Assembly (NCBI GenBank): GCA_028291265.1
Contig: JAQGIK010000176.1
Coordinates: forward strand, 19,432-83,431
Direction: 5' to 3'
From: Caulobacter sp.
Lineage (GTDB): Bacteria > Pseudomonadota > Alphaproteobacteria > Caulobacterales > Caulobacteraceae
Length of the DNA stretch: 64,000 nucleotides
In this document: piece after piece, positions 9,199-19,111 of the stretch
Position numbering within the stretch: the stretch's first letter is position 1
How the letters are laid out: each line of letters starts with the position of its first letter
Position numbers and translations under genes: made by a program
The notes under the pieces: model-generated
Database searches by the model: none
Seen by the model: the letters and a program-made list of their open reading frames with translations, nothing else
What the model was told of the DNA's origin: nothing

Positions 9199-9223
9199 CA
9201 TGCCGCCGGGGAGGGGCGGCATG
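9199..9223. repeat. Short inverted repeat upstream of tyrS
   Basis: CATGCCGCC (9199-9207) and GGCGGCATG (9215-9223) form a 9-bp stem with a 7-nt loop. It lies in the tyrS leader region on the minus strand and could be a leader hairpin or attenuator element. No T-box is seen. Confidence 0.4.
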
Positions 9224-9315
9224 CGATCGCAACGCCGCTCGTCAGGATGAGCGGGCGTAATAGAGGGCGGCGAGGGCGGCCTGGGCGATCATGGGTCGCT
9301 GGATAACCTCGGGCA

Positions 9316-9329
9316 TTGACCGGCGTCAA
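9316..9329. promoter_or_regulatory. FNR/FixK-like palindrome upstream of the DOMON-NamZ pair
   Basis: TTGAC-CGGC-GTCAA matches the TTGAY-N4-RTCAA pattern bound by FNR/FixK-type regulators in alphaproteobacteria. It lies only 22 bp before the ATG at 9351, which would fit repression or a very short leader better than classical activation. A single match of this length can also arise by chance. Confidence 0.3.
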
Positions 9330-9350
9330 CGGGTCGCTATCGAAGGGCGG

Positions 9351-9887
9351 ATGAGGCTGACCCTGAAGCCACACCCCGATACGCCGTGCGAGGCGGTGCG
9401 CGAGATCGCCGTCGAGGTGGCGCGCGCCGATGGCGGGCTCAAGCTGGCCTATCGGCTGGAGGGTGAGGTCGATGCGATATTGTGGCCCGAATTCGACCGA
9501 GCGGAACGCCTGGACGGGCTCTGGCAGCATACCTGCTTCGAGGCCTTCGTCAGGGAGGCTGGTCAGGCGGCCTATGTCGAAATCAACGTTTCCCCCAGCC
9601 TTGACTGGGCGATGTACGACTTTACCGGCTATCGCACTGGAATGACCTTGGCCGAATGCAGCAACCTCGACCTCGGCCACAGCCGCGATGAAACGGCTTT
9701 CGAAGTGCGGGTAAGAACCGCAGTGGGCAACCTGTCTCCTGTGGTCACTTGGCGCTTCGGCCTGTCGGCGGTCATTGAATTGAAGGACGGATCGAAGTCC
9801 TACTGGGCGCTGGCCCATGCCCCGGGCAAGCCCGACTTCCACCATCCCGACGCCTTCGCCGCTGTCCTGCCTCCGGAGTCCCCATGA
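9351..9887 (+). CDS. DOMON-like domain protein coupled to NamZ
   Basis: About 178 residues forming one DOMON-like beta-sandwich: RLTLKPHPDTPCEA at the start, the GLKLAYRLEGEVDAILWPE strand pair, a central TCFEAFVRE and YVEINVSPSLDWAMYDF core, and a C-terminal WALAHAPGKPDFHHPDAF. This matches the small DOMON group found next to cell-wall genes in alphaproteobacteria. No signal peptide is visible, so it is probably cytoplasmic. The gene overlaps the next one by 4 bases (ATGA), so the two products are probably made in equal amounts. Upstream in-frame start 9291 is rejected because it adds unrelated sequence across the TTGAC-N4-GTCAA site. Confidence 0.75.
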   Translation: MRLTLKPHPDTPCEAVREIAVEVARADGGLKLAYRLEGEVDAILWPEFDRAERLDGLWQHTCFEAFVREAGQAAYVEINVSPSLDWAMYDFTGYRTGMTLAECSNLDLGHSRDETAFEVRVRTAVGNLSPVVTWRFGLSAVIELKDGSKSYWALAHAPGKPDFHHPDAFAAVLPPESP

Positions 9888-11086
9888 AGTTCGGCCTCGA
9901 CCGCCTCCTTGCCGATCCGGAGCTGCGCCGTGAGCTGTCGGGCCGCCGCGTGGCGCTGTTGGCGCATCCGGCCTCGGTGACCGCCGACCTGACCCATAGC
10001 CTCGACGCCCTGGCCGCCTGCCCGGAGATCAAGCTGACCGCCGCCTTCGGGCCGCAGCACGGCATGCGCGGCGACAAGCAGGACAACATGATGGAGTCGC
10101 CGGACTTCACCGATCCGGTCCACGGCATCCCGGTCTTCAGCCTCTACGGCGAGGTGCGCCGGCCGACCGGCCAGTCGATGGGGACGTTCGACGTCATCCT
10201 GATCGACATGCAGGACCTCGGCTGCCGCATCTACACCTTCATCACCACGCTGCTCTACGTGATGGAAGCCGCCGCCGAGCACGGCAAGTCGGTCTGGGTG
10301 CTGGACCGCCCCAACCCCGCCGGCCGGCCCGTCGAGGGCCTGACCCTGCTGCCCGGCTGGGAGAGCTTCGTCGGCGCTGGGCCGCTGCCGATGCGCCATG
10401 GCCTGACCCTCGGCGAACTCGGCCATTGGTTCATCGACCACTACAAGCTCGACCTCGACTACCGGGTCATCGCCATGGAGGGCTATGAGCCGGGCGCTGC
10501 CCCCGGCCACGGCTGGCCGCTGGGGGAGCGGACCTGGATCAACCCCAGTCCCAACGCCCCCAACCTCTGGATGGCCCGCGCCTACGCCGGCACGGTGATG
10601 CTGGAGGGCACGACGCTGTCGGAAGGGCGGGGCACGACCCGGCCGCTGGAGCTGTTCGGCGCGCCCGACATCGATGGCCGGGCGGTGATCGCCGAAATGC
10701 GGAAGGTCGGGCCGCAGTGGCTGCAAGGCTGCACCCTGCGCGACGTCGCCTTCGAGCCGACCTTCCACAAGCATGTGAAGGCCCTCTGCAGCGGCGTGCA
10801 GATCCACACCGAAGGCCCGGAGTACGACCACGCCGCCTTCAAGCCCTGGCGGCTGCAGGCCCTCGGCTTCAAGGCCATCCGCCGGCTGTATCCGGACTAC
10901 GACCTGTGGCGGGATTTCCCGTACGAGTACGTCCTCGACAAGTTGGCCATCGATGTCATCAACGGCGGCCCGGGATTGCGCGAATGGGTGGACGATCCGG
11001 CCGCGCAGCCGGGCGACCTCGACGCCCTGACCACGCCTGACGAAACCGCCTGGGAAGAGGTGCGCCGGCCGCATCTTCTGTACTAG
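9884..11086 (+). CDS. namZ: Exo-beta-N-acetylmuramidase NamZ family (DUF1343)
   Basis: A 400-residue DUF1343 protein. Characterised members (NamZ, glycoside hydrolase family GH171) release terminal N-acetylmuramic acid from peptidoglycan chains during wall recycling. Typical blocks are RVALLAHPASVT, AAFGPQHGMRGDKQDNM, VILIDMQDLGCRIYTFITTL (with the conserved DxQDxGxRxYT), VLDRPNPAGRPVEG and GTTLSEGRGTTRPLE. No signal peptide is visible, so it would act in the cytoplasm on imported fragments unless exported by another route. The start overlaps the DOMON-like gene (ATGA). Transcription runs into the inverted-repeat element that fills the gap before ppa. Confidence 0.88.
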   Translation: MKFGLDRLLADPELRRELSGRRVALLAHPASVTADLTHSLDALAACPEIKLTAAFGPQHGMRGDKQDNMMESPDFTDPVHGIPVFSLYGEVRRPTGQSMGTFDVILIDMQDLGCRIYTFITTLLYVMEAAAEHGKSVWVLDRPNPAGRPVEGLTLLPGWESFVGAGPLPMRHGLTLGELGHWFIDHYKLDLDYRVIAMEGYEPGAAPGHGWPLGERTWINPSPNAPNLWMARAYAGTVMLEGTTLSEGRGTTRPLELFGAPDIDGRAVIAEMRKVGPQWLQGCTLRDVAFEPTFHKHVKALCSGVQIHTEGPEYDHAAFKPWRLQALGFKAIRRLYPDYDLWRDFPYEYVLDKLAIDVINGGPGLREWVDDPAAQPGDLDALTTPDETAWEEVRRPHLLY

Positions 11087-11087
11087 C

Positions 11088-11317
11088 GGGCTTAGCGATG
11101 TATCGCTCTCCGCCCTCGGGGCGGAGTGGCTTTGGCGAGCGCTGCAAGCGAGCCAAACCGAGGCGGGACTTCCACCGGCGGCGCTGAGGTGCGGCCGCTG
11201 CCGCTGGCGGGTCAAGGTGCAGCGCGAACCGACATCCGCCGGCGCTGCCCCGCCTCCTGGTCCGTCGCTCACGCTCCGAACCGTCCTCCGCCCCCTCGGG
11301 GGCGGAGAGCGAAGCCC
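11088..11317. repeat. MITE-like intergenic element with terminal inverted repeats
   Basis: The whole gap between the convergent namZ and ppa genes is one structured element. Perfect 13-bp terminal repeats are TCGCTCTCCGCCC (11103-11115) and GGGCGGAGAGCGA (11300-11312), flanked further out by GGGCTT (11088-11093) and AAGCCC (11312-11317). Each end also folds on itself (CTCCGCCC/GGGCGGAG at the left, a 10-bp stem at 11286-11307 at the right). An inner TTTGGC/GCCAAA pair lies at 11131-11157. No open frame of note is present. It could act as a bidirectional transcription stop. Confidence 0.6.
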
Positions 11318-11857
11318 TCAGCCGTACTTTGCAGCCTTGTGGCGTTCGATGCCTTCCAGGACCATCTGGCGGGCCTGGGCGGCGTCGCCCCAGCCCTTCA
11401 CCTTCGTCCACTTGCCGGGCTCGAGGTCCTTGTAGTGGATGAAGAAGTGCTCGACCTGGTCCAGGGTGATCTGCGGCAGGTCGGTGTAGTTCTGGACGTT
11501 GTCGTAGCGGGCCGTCAGGTGCGAGGACGGCACGGCGATCAGCTTCTCGTCGATGCCGGCCTGGTCTTCCATGAGCAGCACCCCGACCACGCGGCAGCTC
11601 ATCACCGCGCCGGGCGCGATGGCGCGGGTGTTCATGCAGATGACGTCCACGGGGTCGCCGTCGCCCGACAGGGTGTGCGGGATGAACCCGTAGTTCCCCG
11701 GGTAGCGCATCGAGGTGTAGAGGAAGCGGTCGACGAACAGCACGCCCGCTTCCTTGTTCATCTCGTATTTGATCGGCTCGCCCCCCAGCGGCACTTCGAT
11801 GATCACATTCACATCCTCGGGCGGATTCTTCCCGATGGAGAGGGCGTCGATATTCAT
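11318..11857 (-). CDS. ppa: Inorganic pyrophosphatase (family I)
   Basis: Soluble Mg-dependent enzyme of 179 residues that hydrolyses pyrophosphate and drives biosynthesis forward. The family I signature is complete: [18 protein letters not shown] with the substrate lysine, [19 protein letters not shown] carrying the metal-binding aspartates, and the [14 protein letters not shown] block near the C-terminus. The start ATG overlaps the stop of the upstream alpha/beta hydrolase (ATGA), so the two form an operon. Confidence 0.96.
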   Translation of the reverse strand: MNIDALSIGKNPPEDVNVIIEVPLGGEPIKYEMNKEAGVLFVDRFLYTSMRYPGNYGFIPHTLSGDGDPVDVICMNTRAIAPGAVMSCRVVGVLLMEDQAGIDEKLIAVPSSHLTARYDNVQNYTDLPQITLDQVEHFFIHYKDLEPGKWTKVKGWGDAAQARQMVLEGIERHKAAKYG

Positions 11858-12507
11858 CAGGCGGGCTCGGCTTCCAGGCGTTTGTCGAGGTACTGGCCGA
11901 CGTGGCGTTCCACGTCCGGCAGGTTTTCGGCCCAGAAGTGGGTGGCGCCTTCGATCAGGTCGTAATCGATGACGATGCCCTTCTGACTGCGCAGCTTGGT
12001 CACCACGCGCTCGACCTCGACCGGCGGCGTCACCGTGTCGTTGCTGCCGTGCAGGAACAGGCCGGAGGCGGGGCAGGGGGCCAGGAAGCTGAAGTCGTAC
12101 ATGTTGGCCGGCGGCGAGACGCTGATGAAGCCATCGGTCTCGGGGCGTCGCATCAGCAGCTGCATGGAGACCCAGGCGCCGAAGCTGTAGCCGGCGACCC
12201 AGCACTGGCTGGCGGTCGGGTTGGTCGACTGCAGCCAGTCGAGCGCCGTGGCCGCGTCGGCCAGTTCGCCGATGCCGCCGTCGAATTCGCCCTGCGAACG
12301 TCCGACGCCGCGGAAGTTGAAGCGCAGGGTCGAGAAGCCGCGCTTCATGAACAGGTGGTACATCTGAACCGCCACCGGGTGGTTCATGTGCCCGCCAGCG
12401 CGCGGATGGGGATGCAGAATCAGGGCGATCGGGGCGTTTTCACGCTTGCCGGGGGAATACCGGCCTTCGATCCGGCCTGCCGCGCCGGTCAGAACCACTT
12501 CGGGCAT
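11857..12507 (-). CDS. Alpha/beta hydrolase (dienelactone-hydrolase-like)
   Basis: A 216-residue cytoplasmic alpha/beta hydrolase. The oxyanion strand is [17 protein letters not shown], the nucleophile elbow is GYSFGAW (Ser near residue 108), the acid is likely in [12 protein letters not shown], and the His in EGATHFW. This HPHP-containing small family is widespread and of unproven substrate. It is the first gene of a pair with ppa (4-base overlap) and is divergent from iscR. Confidence 0.85.
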   Translation of the reverse strand: MPEVVLTGAAGRIEGRYSPGKRENAPIALILHPHPRAGGHMNHPVAVQMYHLFMKRGFSTLRFNFRGVGRSQGEFDGGIGELADAATALDWLQSTNPTASQCWVAGYSFGAWVSMQLLMRRPETDGFISVSPPANMYDFSFLAPCPASGLFLHGSNDTVTPPVEVERVVTKLRSQKGIVIDYDLIEGATHFWAENLPDVERHVGQYLDKRLEAEPA

Positions 12508-12541
12508 ATGAACTCATCTCCTCTTGTGCGGCGCCGAATAC

Positions 12542-12570
12542 TTGACCGCTGCGCTTGGTCTTCCTAGATC
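12542..12570 (+). promoter_or_regulatory. Promoter of the iscR-suf operon
   Basis: TTGACC (12542-12547), a 17-nt spacer and TAGATC (12565-12570). Transcription would begin near 12577, about 70 nt before the iscR ATG. A 10-bp inverted repeat (CGCATCGGCC / GGCCGATGCG, 12580-12600) lies in the leader at the start point and could be a regulator site or hairpin. Confidence 0.45.
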
Positions 12571-12649
12571 AGGCGCTCCCGCATCGGCCCGGCCGATGCG
12601 CGGCGCGGGCTTTAGCACAGGGCCCCTGCCGGATGCCAAGGAATCCGCC

Positions 12650-13096
12650 ATGCGTCTGTCCACAAAAGGCCGCTATGCCGTCATGGCCATGACCGACCTG
12701 GCCGGTCGTCAGGAGGCGGAAGGTTCGCGCGCGGTGTCCCTGGCCGAGATCGCGGCGCGTCAGGAGATCTCGCTGAGCTACCTGGAACAGCTGTTCGCGC
12801 GCCTGCGCCGGCGCGGCCTGGTCAAGAGCCTGCGCGGCCCGGGCGGCGGCTATCGCCTGGCCCGCCCGCCTTCCGAGACCCACATCGCCGAGATTGTGCT
12901 GGCCGTCGACGAGCCGCTGCGCGCCACCCGCTGCGGCCATGACAGCGGCAAGGGCTGTATGAAGGCCGGCGTCCGCTGCTCGACCCACGACCTCTGGGAG
13001 GAAATGGGTCGCCAACTGCACAGCTACCTGGCGTCGGTCTCCCTGGCCGACGTGCTGGAAGGGCGCCTGACGCCCGAATCCAAGGTCGCCGCATGA
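12650..13096 (+). CDS. iscR: Rrf2-family Fe-S regulator IscR
   Basis: Rrf2 regulator of 148 residues. The winged helix is RLSTKGRYAVMAMTDLA and ISLSYLEQLFARLRRRGLVKSLRGPGGGYRLA, nearly identical in layout to IscR. The cluster-binding set is present as Cys95, Cys103, Cys110 and His113 (spacings 8, 7 and 3, slightly wider than the 6, 6 and 3 of E. coli), so it probably carries a 2Fe-2S cluster and senses cluster supply. It heads the suf operon and overlaps the next gene by 4 bases, so it probably autoregulates the whole unit. Confidence 0.93.
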   Translation: MRLSTKGRYAVMAMTDLAGRQEAEGSRAVSLAEIAARQEISLSYLEQLFARLRRRGLVKSLRGPGGGYRLARPPSETHIAEIVLAVDEPLRATRCGHDSGKGCMKAGVRCSTHDLWEEMGRQLHSYLASVSLADVLEGRLTPESKVAA

Positions 13097-14220
13097 GCGC
13101 CGTCTACCTCGATTTCAACGCCACCGCCCCTGTGCGGCCAAGCGCGAAGGCGGCCTTGAACGCCGTGCTCGACCGCGTGGGCAACCCCTCGTCGGTGCAT
13201 GCCGCCGGCCGCGCCGCCCGCGCCGACCTGGAGAAGGCCCGCGAGGCCGTGGCCGCCTTTGTCGGGGTCGTGCCGGGGTCTCTGACCTTTACAAGTGGTG
13301 GCACCGAAGCCAGCGCGCTGGCTATCGAAAGCGCTGTGGCGGCGAAGTTCGAGCGCATCCTCTTGGGCGCGACCGAACATGACGCGGTCTGGGAAGCGGC
13401 CCATGTCGCCGGTCTGCCGGTCGAAGTCTGGCCGGTCGATGACGACGGCGTCGCCGATCTGCCCTGGCTGGACGAAGCCCTGGCCCGGCCGGGCAGGGCG
13501 CTGGTCTGCCTGATGCTGGCCAACAACGAGACAGGCGTCATCCAGCCGGTTGCGCAGGCCGGCGAGAAGGTGCGCGCCGCCGGCGGCTGGCTGCACGTCG
13601 ACGCGGTTCAGGCGGCCGGCAAGATCGCCATCGATTTCAGCGCCTTGCAGGCCGATACCCTGGCCCTGTCGGCCCACAAGATCGGCGGACCGCAGGGCGT
13701 CGGAGCCCTGGTGGCCGGAACCCGCGCCACCCTGGCCCGTCGCCAGCACGGGGGCGGCCAGGAACGCGGCCGCCGCGCCGGCACCGAGAACCTGCCTGGT
13801 ATCGCCGCCTTCGGCGCGGCCGCCCGCGAGGCGCTGGCCGGCATTGAAGCGCTGTCCGCTCAAGCCAAGTGGCGCGACGCCCTGCAAACCAAGCTGGAAG
13901 CCGGCGGCGCCACCGCCCTTGGCAAGGACGTGGCGCGCCTGCCCCAAACGCTCTGCGTCGCATCCGCCGAATGGCCGGCCGAGACCCAGGTCATGATCAT
14001 GGACCTCGGCGGGGTGATGATCAGCGCCGGGGCCGCCTGTTCCTCCGGCAAGGTCAAACCGAGCCGGACGGTCCTGGCCATGGGCCGCCCCGACCTGGCT
14101 CCATACTCAATTCGCATCAGCGGCGGCTGGTCGAGCGTCGAAGCCGACTGGATCCGCGCCGGCGATGTCTGGCTGGAGGCGCAGGCGCGCCGCCGGCCCA
14201 AGATCAAGGAAGTTGCGTAA
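13093..14220 (+). CDS. Cysteine desulfurase (IscS/NifS-like, class V)
   Basis: PLP enzyme that removes sulfur from cysteine as a persulfide for Fe-S assembly. Of 375 residues, the PLP lysine is Lys196 in ALSAHKIGGPQG, the aldimine-stabilising histidine lies in GATEHDAVW, and the catalytic Cys316 sits in the AACSSGK loop. The loop is of the long, group I (IscS/NifS) type. A second, group II desulfurase (sufS) lies 3.3 kb downstream in the same operon, the usual alphaproteobacterial layout. The start overlaps iscR (ATGA). Confidence 0.93.
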   Translation: MSAVYLDFNATAPVRPSAKAALNAVLDRVGNPSSVHAAGRAARADLEKAREAVAAFVGVVPGSLTFTSGGTEASALAIESAVAAKFERILLGATEHDAVWEAAHVAGLPVEVWPVDDDGVADLPWLDEALARPGRALVCLMLANNETGVIQPVAQAGEKVRAAGGWLHVDAVQAAGKIAIDFSALQADTLALSAHKIGGPQGVGALVAGTRATLARRQHGGGQERGRRAGTENLPGIAAFGAAAREALAGIEALSAQAKWRDALQTKLEAGGATALGKDVARLPQTLCVASAEWPAETQVMIMDLGGVMISAGAACSSGKVKPSRTVLAMGRPDLAPYSIRISGGWSSVEADWIRAGDVWLEAQARRRPKIKEVA

Positions 14221-14223
14221 GTC

Positions 14224-15696
<1,473 letters not shown>

Positions 15697-15711
15697 AACC
15701 GAAAAGAAACA

Positions 15712-16458
15712 ATGCTCTCGATCAAGAATCTTCACGCGACCGTCGCCGACAAGCCGATCATCAAGGGCCTGACCCTGGATGTGCCGGCCGGCGAGGTGCA
15801 CGCCATCATGGGCCCCAACGGCGCGGGCAAGTCGACGCTGTCCTACGTGCTGACCGGCCGTGCGGGCTACGAGGTCACCGACGGCACGGCGACGCTCGAC
15901 GGCGAGGACCTGCTCAGCCTCGATCCCAACGAGCGCGCGGCGCGCGGCGTCTTTCTGTCGTTCCAGTATCCGCTGGAAATTCCGGGTGTTCCGGCCCTGA
16001 CCTTCATCCGCGCCGCCCTCAACGCCCAGCGCAAGGCGCGGGGCGAGCCGGAGGTCGGGGCGCCGGCTTTCCTGAAGCTGGCGCGGGAGACCGCCGCCTC
16101 GCTGAAGATCGACTTCGACATGCTCAAGCGCAGCCTCAACGTCGGCTTCTCGGGCGGCGAGAAGAAGCGGATGGAGATCTTCCAGATGGCGATGCTGTCG
16201 CCGCGCTTCCTGATCCTCGACGAGACCGACAGCGGCCTCGACATCGACGCCCTGAAGATCGTCGCCGCCGGCGTCAACGCCATGCGCAGCCCTGACCGGG
16301 CCATGCTGGTCATCACCCACTACCAGCGACTGCTCGACTACATCAAACCCGACCGCGTGCACGTCCTGTCGGCCGGCCGCATCGTAGCCTCCGGCGGCCC
16401 CGAACTGGCCCATGAGCTCGAGCGCGAAGGCTACGACAAGTACGGGAAGGCCGCGTGA
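15712..16458 (+). CDS. sufC: Fe-S assembly ATPase SufC
   Basis: ABC-type ATPase of 248 residues that powers the SufBC2D scaffold. Walker A is GPNGAGKST, the ABC signature is FSGGEKKR, and Walker B is FLILDETDSGLD, the SufC-specific version with TDSGLD. The H-loop is ITHYQRLL. Its stop overlaps the sufD start by 4 bases (GTGA), so SufC and SufD are translationally coupled. Confidence 0.97.
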   Translation: MLSIKNLHATVADKPIIKGLTLDVPAGEVHAIMGPNGAGKSTLSYVLTGRAGYEVTDGTATLDGEDLLSLDPNERAARGVFLSFQYPLEIPGVPALTFIRAALNAQRKARGEPEVGAPAFLKLARETAASLKIDFDMLKRSLNVGFSGGEKKRMEIFQMAMLSPRFLILDETDSGLDIDALKIVAAGVNAMRSPDRAMLVITHYQRLLDYIKPDRVHVLSAGRIVASGGPELAHELEREGYDKYGKAA

Positions 16459-17543
16459 GCCTTTCGACCGCCCTCCGCACCGGCGACCTCGCCGAACTGC
16501 CGTCGCGCCGCGACGAGGACTGGCGCTGGACCGACCTGCGCGGCCTGATCCGCAAGATTCCGCCGGCCTACGTCTATGAAGGTACCGGACTAGCCCCGGA
16601 GATCATGGTCGAGGGCCAGGCCGGCCAGATCGACTTCTATCGGTCTCCGTTCAACGCCAATCGGACGGTACGGGTCAGCAACGGCATGGTGGCGGGCCTT
16701 GGTCTCAAAGAGCCCGGGCCGCTTGTTTTTGACCGGCATGATCCCGTCATCGCTCTGGATGTGACCAACGCCGGTGGCGGCTTCAGCGTCCATAATCGGC
16801 TGACGGTCCGGGTTCCTCATGGTTTGTCGGCCGTCCTGCTCGAGAGCCACGCGGGTAATGGCGATCACGTCGTCAGCTTCGATCTCGACATCGACCTTGA
16901 AGAAGGCGCGTCTCTGGAGCGGATCGTGCTGGTTTCGGATCATGCCGAAGCCATCGTGGTACGGCAGTCCAGCGTGACACTGGCGGCGACAGCATCCTAC
17001 GCTCAGACCGTCCTGACCACCGGCGCACGCCGCCAGCGGCTGGAAACCCGTATCGCCCATCCCGGCGCGCAGGCCAGCGTCCGGCTCGACGGCGCCTATC
17101 TGCTGGAAGCCCAGCGCCACGCCGACCTGACCACCGTCGTCACCCACGGCGGCGTCGACGGGACCACGGCCCAGCTGACCAAGGGCGTCGTCCGCGACCA
17201 GGCGCGCGGCGTCTTCCAGGGCCGCATCGTCGTCGAACGGGGCGCAGACCGCACCGACGCCCGCATGCGCCACCAAGCGCTGATCCTCTCCGAAAAGGCC
17301 GAGATCGACGCCAAGCCCGAGCTGCTGATCTTCGCCGACGACGTTCAGTGCGCCCACGGCAACACGGTCGGGGCTCTGGACGAGGACGCCATCTTCTACG
17401 CCATGCAGCGCGGCCTTCCCTCCGACCGGGCGCGGGCCATGCTGACCGCCGCCTTCGTCGGCGAGGTCATCGACCGGATCGAGCACGAGGGCGCCCGCGC
17501 CGTTGCCCTGGCCTGGGCTCAGCAGCAGCTGGGTGAGCTTTGA
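16455..17543 (+). CDS. sufD: Fe-S assembly protein SufD
   Basis: A 362-residue SufD, partner of SufB in the scaffold complex. GTG start in the GTGA overlap with sufC. It has the N-terminal RRDEDWRWTDLRGL segment, a divergent beta-helix middle, and the conserved C-terminus KPELLIFADDVQCAHGNTVGAL with the His that takes part in cluster assembly, followed by [13 protein letters not shown]. The middle portion (about 16.58-16.98 kb) looks less GC-biased than the surrounding genes, but the frame is intact. Confidence 0.95.
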   Translation: MSLSTALRTGDLAELPSRRDEDWRWTDLRGLIRKIPPAYVYEGTGLAPEIMVEGQAGQIDFYRSPFNANRTVRVSNGMVAGLGLKEPGPLVFDRHDPVIALDVTNAGGGFSVHNRLTVRVPHGLSAVLLESHAGNGDHVVSFDLDIDLEEGASLERIVLVSDHAEAIVVRQSSVTLAATASYAQTVLTTGARRQRLETRIAHPGAQASVRLDGAYLLEAQRHADLTTVVTHGGVDGTTAQLTKGVVRDQARGVFQGRIVVERGADRTDARMRHQALILSEKAEIDAKPELLIFADDVQCAHGNTVGALDEDAIFYAMQRGLPSDRARAMLTAAFVGEVIDRIEHEGARAVALAWAQQQLGEL

Positions 17544-18757
17544 TGGCTTTCGATGCTGAAGCCGCCCGCGCCCAGTTTCCGATCCTGTCGCGGACGGTGA
17601 ACGGCAGGCCGCTGGTCTATCTCGACAATGCCGCCAGCGCCCAGAAGCCGCGCGCCGTGATCGACGCCATGACCGCAGTGATGGAAGGCAGCTACGCCAA
17701 CGTTCACCGCGGCCTTCACACCCTCTCCAACGAAGCCACCGATGCCTATGAAAAGGCTCGCAAATCGGTGGCCCGCTTCCTGAACGCCGGCGAAGGCGAG
17801 ATCGTCTTCACCAAGGGCGGCACCGAGGCCATCAACCTGGTGGCCAACACGTTCGGCCAGTCGCTGGGGGAGGGGGACGAGATCCTCGTCACCCAGATGG
17901 AGCACCACTCCAACATCGTCCCCTGGCACCTGCTGCGCGAGCGCCAGGGCGTGGTGCTGCGGTTCGCGCCGGTGACCGAGAGCGGCGAACTGGACATGGC
18001 CGCGACGCTGAAGCTGATCGGCCCGCGCACCAAGTTGGTCGCCGTCACCCACATGTCCAATGTCCTGGGCACCATCAATCCGGTGAAGGCCATCACCGAC
18101 GCGGCCCACGCCGCCGGCGCCCTGGTGCTGATCGACGGCTGCCAGGGCGCGGTCCATACCATCGTCGATGTGAAGGCGCTGAATTGCGACTTCTACGTCG
18201 CCACCGGCCACAAGCTCTACGGCCCGACCGGCATCGGCATCCTCTACGGCAAGGCCGAGCGCCTGGCCGCCCTGCCGCCCTACCAGGGCGGCGGCGAGAT
18301 GATCGGTACGGTCACGGAAGAGGCAATTAGTTACGCCGAGCCCCCCATGCGGTTCGAGGCCGGCACGCCGCCGATCATCGAGGCCATCGGCCTGGGCGCC
18401 GCCGTGGACTGGATGATGGCGTTCGACCGCCTGGCCGTCGCCCGCCACGAACGCGCCCTCTACGATCGGGTCCTCGAACGGCTCGACGGGGCCAACTGGC
18501 TGCGCATCCTCGGCACGGCGCCGGACAAGGGCGCCATCCTGTCCTTCACCGTCGAGGGCGCCCACGCCCACGACATCGCCCAGATTCTCGACAAGCAGGG
18601 GGTGGCGGTGCGCGCCGGCACTCACTGCGCCGAGCCCTTGATGGCCCGGTTCGGAGTCACCGCGAGCGCGCGGGCCTCTTTCGCCCTATATAACACCCTG
18701 GACGAGGCCGATGCGTTCGCCGACGCGCTGGTCAAAGCCCGCAGCTTCTTTGCCTGA
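17543..18757 (+). CDS. sufS: Cysteine desulfurase SufS (group II)
   Basis: PLP-dependent desulfurase that feeds the Suf scaffold. The ATG at 17543 sits in the sufD stop (TGATG) and gives 404 residues. The PLP lysine is Lys224 in YVATGHKLYGPTG and the catalytic Cys362 lies in the short RAGTHCAEP loop, both diagnostic for group II SufS. Such enzymes need a SufE or SufU partner for speed; neither is in this window, so the partner must be elsewhere. Confidence 0.96.
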   Translation: MAFDAEAARAQFPILSRTVNGRPLVYLDNAASAQKPRAVIDAMTAVMEGSYANVHRGLHTLSNEATDAYEKARKSVARFLNAGEGEIVFTKGGTEAINLVANTFGQSLGEGDEILVTQMEHHSNIVPWHLLRERQGVVLRFAPVTESGELDMAATLKLIGPRTKLVAVTHMSNVLGTINPVKAITDAAHAAGALVLIDGCQGAVHTIVDVKALNCDFYVATGHKLYGPTGIGILYGKAERLAALPPYQGGGEMIGTVTEEAISYAEPPMRFEAGTPPIIEAIGLGAAVDWMMAFDRLAVARHERALYDRVLERLDGANWLRILGTAPDKGAILSFTVEGAHAHDIAQILDKQGVAVRAGTHCAEPLMARFGVTASARASFALYNTLDEADAFADALVKARSFFA

Positions 18758-18763
18758 GAGATC

Positions 18764-19108
18764 ATGACCGATATCGCCACCACGCCGCTGACCCAGAAAG
18801 AACTGGACGTGCTGACCGACAAGCTGGTCGAGCAGCTGAAGACGGTGTTCGACCCGGAGATCCCGGTCGACATCTACGAGCTGGGCCTGATCTACAAGGT
18901 CGACGTCTCGGACGATAAACACGTGGCCATCGACATGACCCTGACCGCTCCCGGCTGCCCGGTGGCCGGCGAGATGCCCGGCTGGGTCGAGGACGCCATC
19001 ATGGAACTGCCGGACATCAAGTCCTGCGTCGTCGAGCTGGTCTTCGATCCGCCGTGGGACCCGTCCCGCATGTCGGACGAGGCCAAGCTCCAGTTGAACA
19101 TGTTCTGA
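18764..19108 (+). CDS. sufT: SUF system assembly protein SufT (MIP18/DUF59 family)
   Basis: A 114-residue DUF59 protein. The core VFDPEIPVDIYELGLIYKVDV and MTLTAPGCPVAGEMPGW, with its conserved cysteine, match SufT, an accessory factor in Fe-S maturation under high demand. It lies 6 bp after sufS and 3 bp before the A-type carrier gene. Confidence 0.93.
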   Translation: MTDIATTPLTQKELDVLTDKLVEQLKTVFDPEIPVDIYELGLIYKVDVSDDKHVAIDMTLTAPGCPVAGEMPGWVEDAIMELPDIKSCVVELVFDPPWDPSRMSDEAKLQLNMF

Positions 19109-19111
19109 CCC

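Noticed and set aside
16580..16980. Less GC-biased middle of sufD, suspected foreign insert or frameshift
   Set aside because: The frame stays open and the flanking SufD motifs are in register, so it is an ordinary divergent region of the protein.
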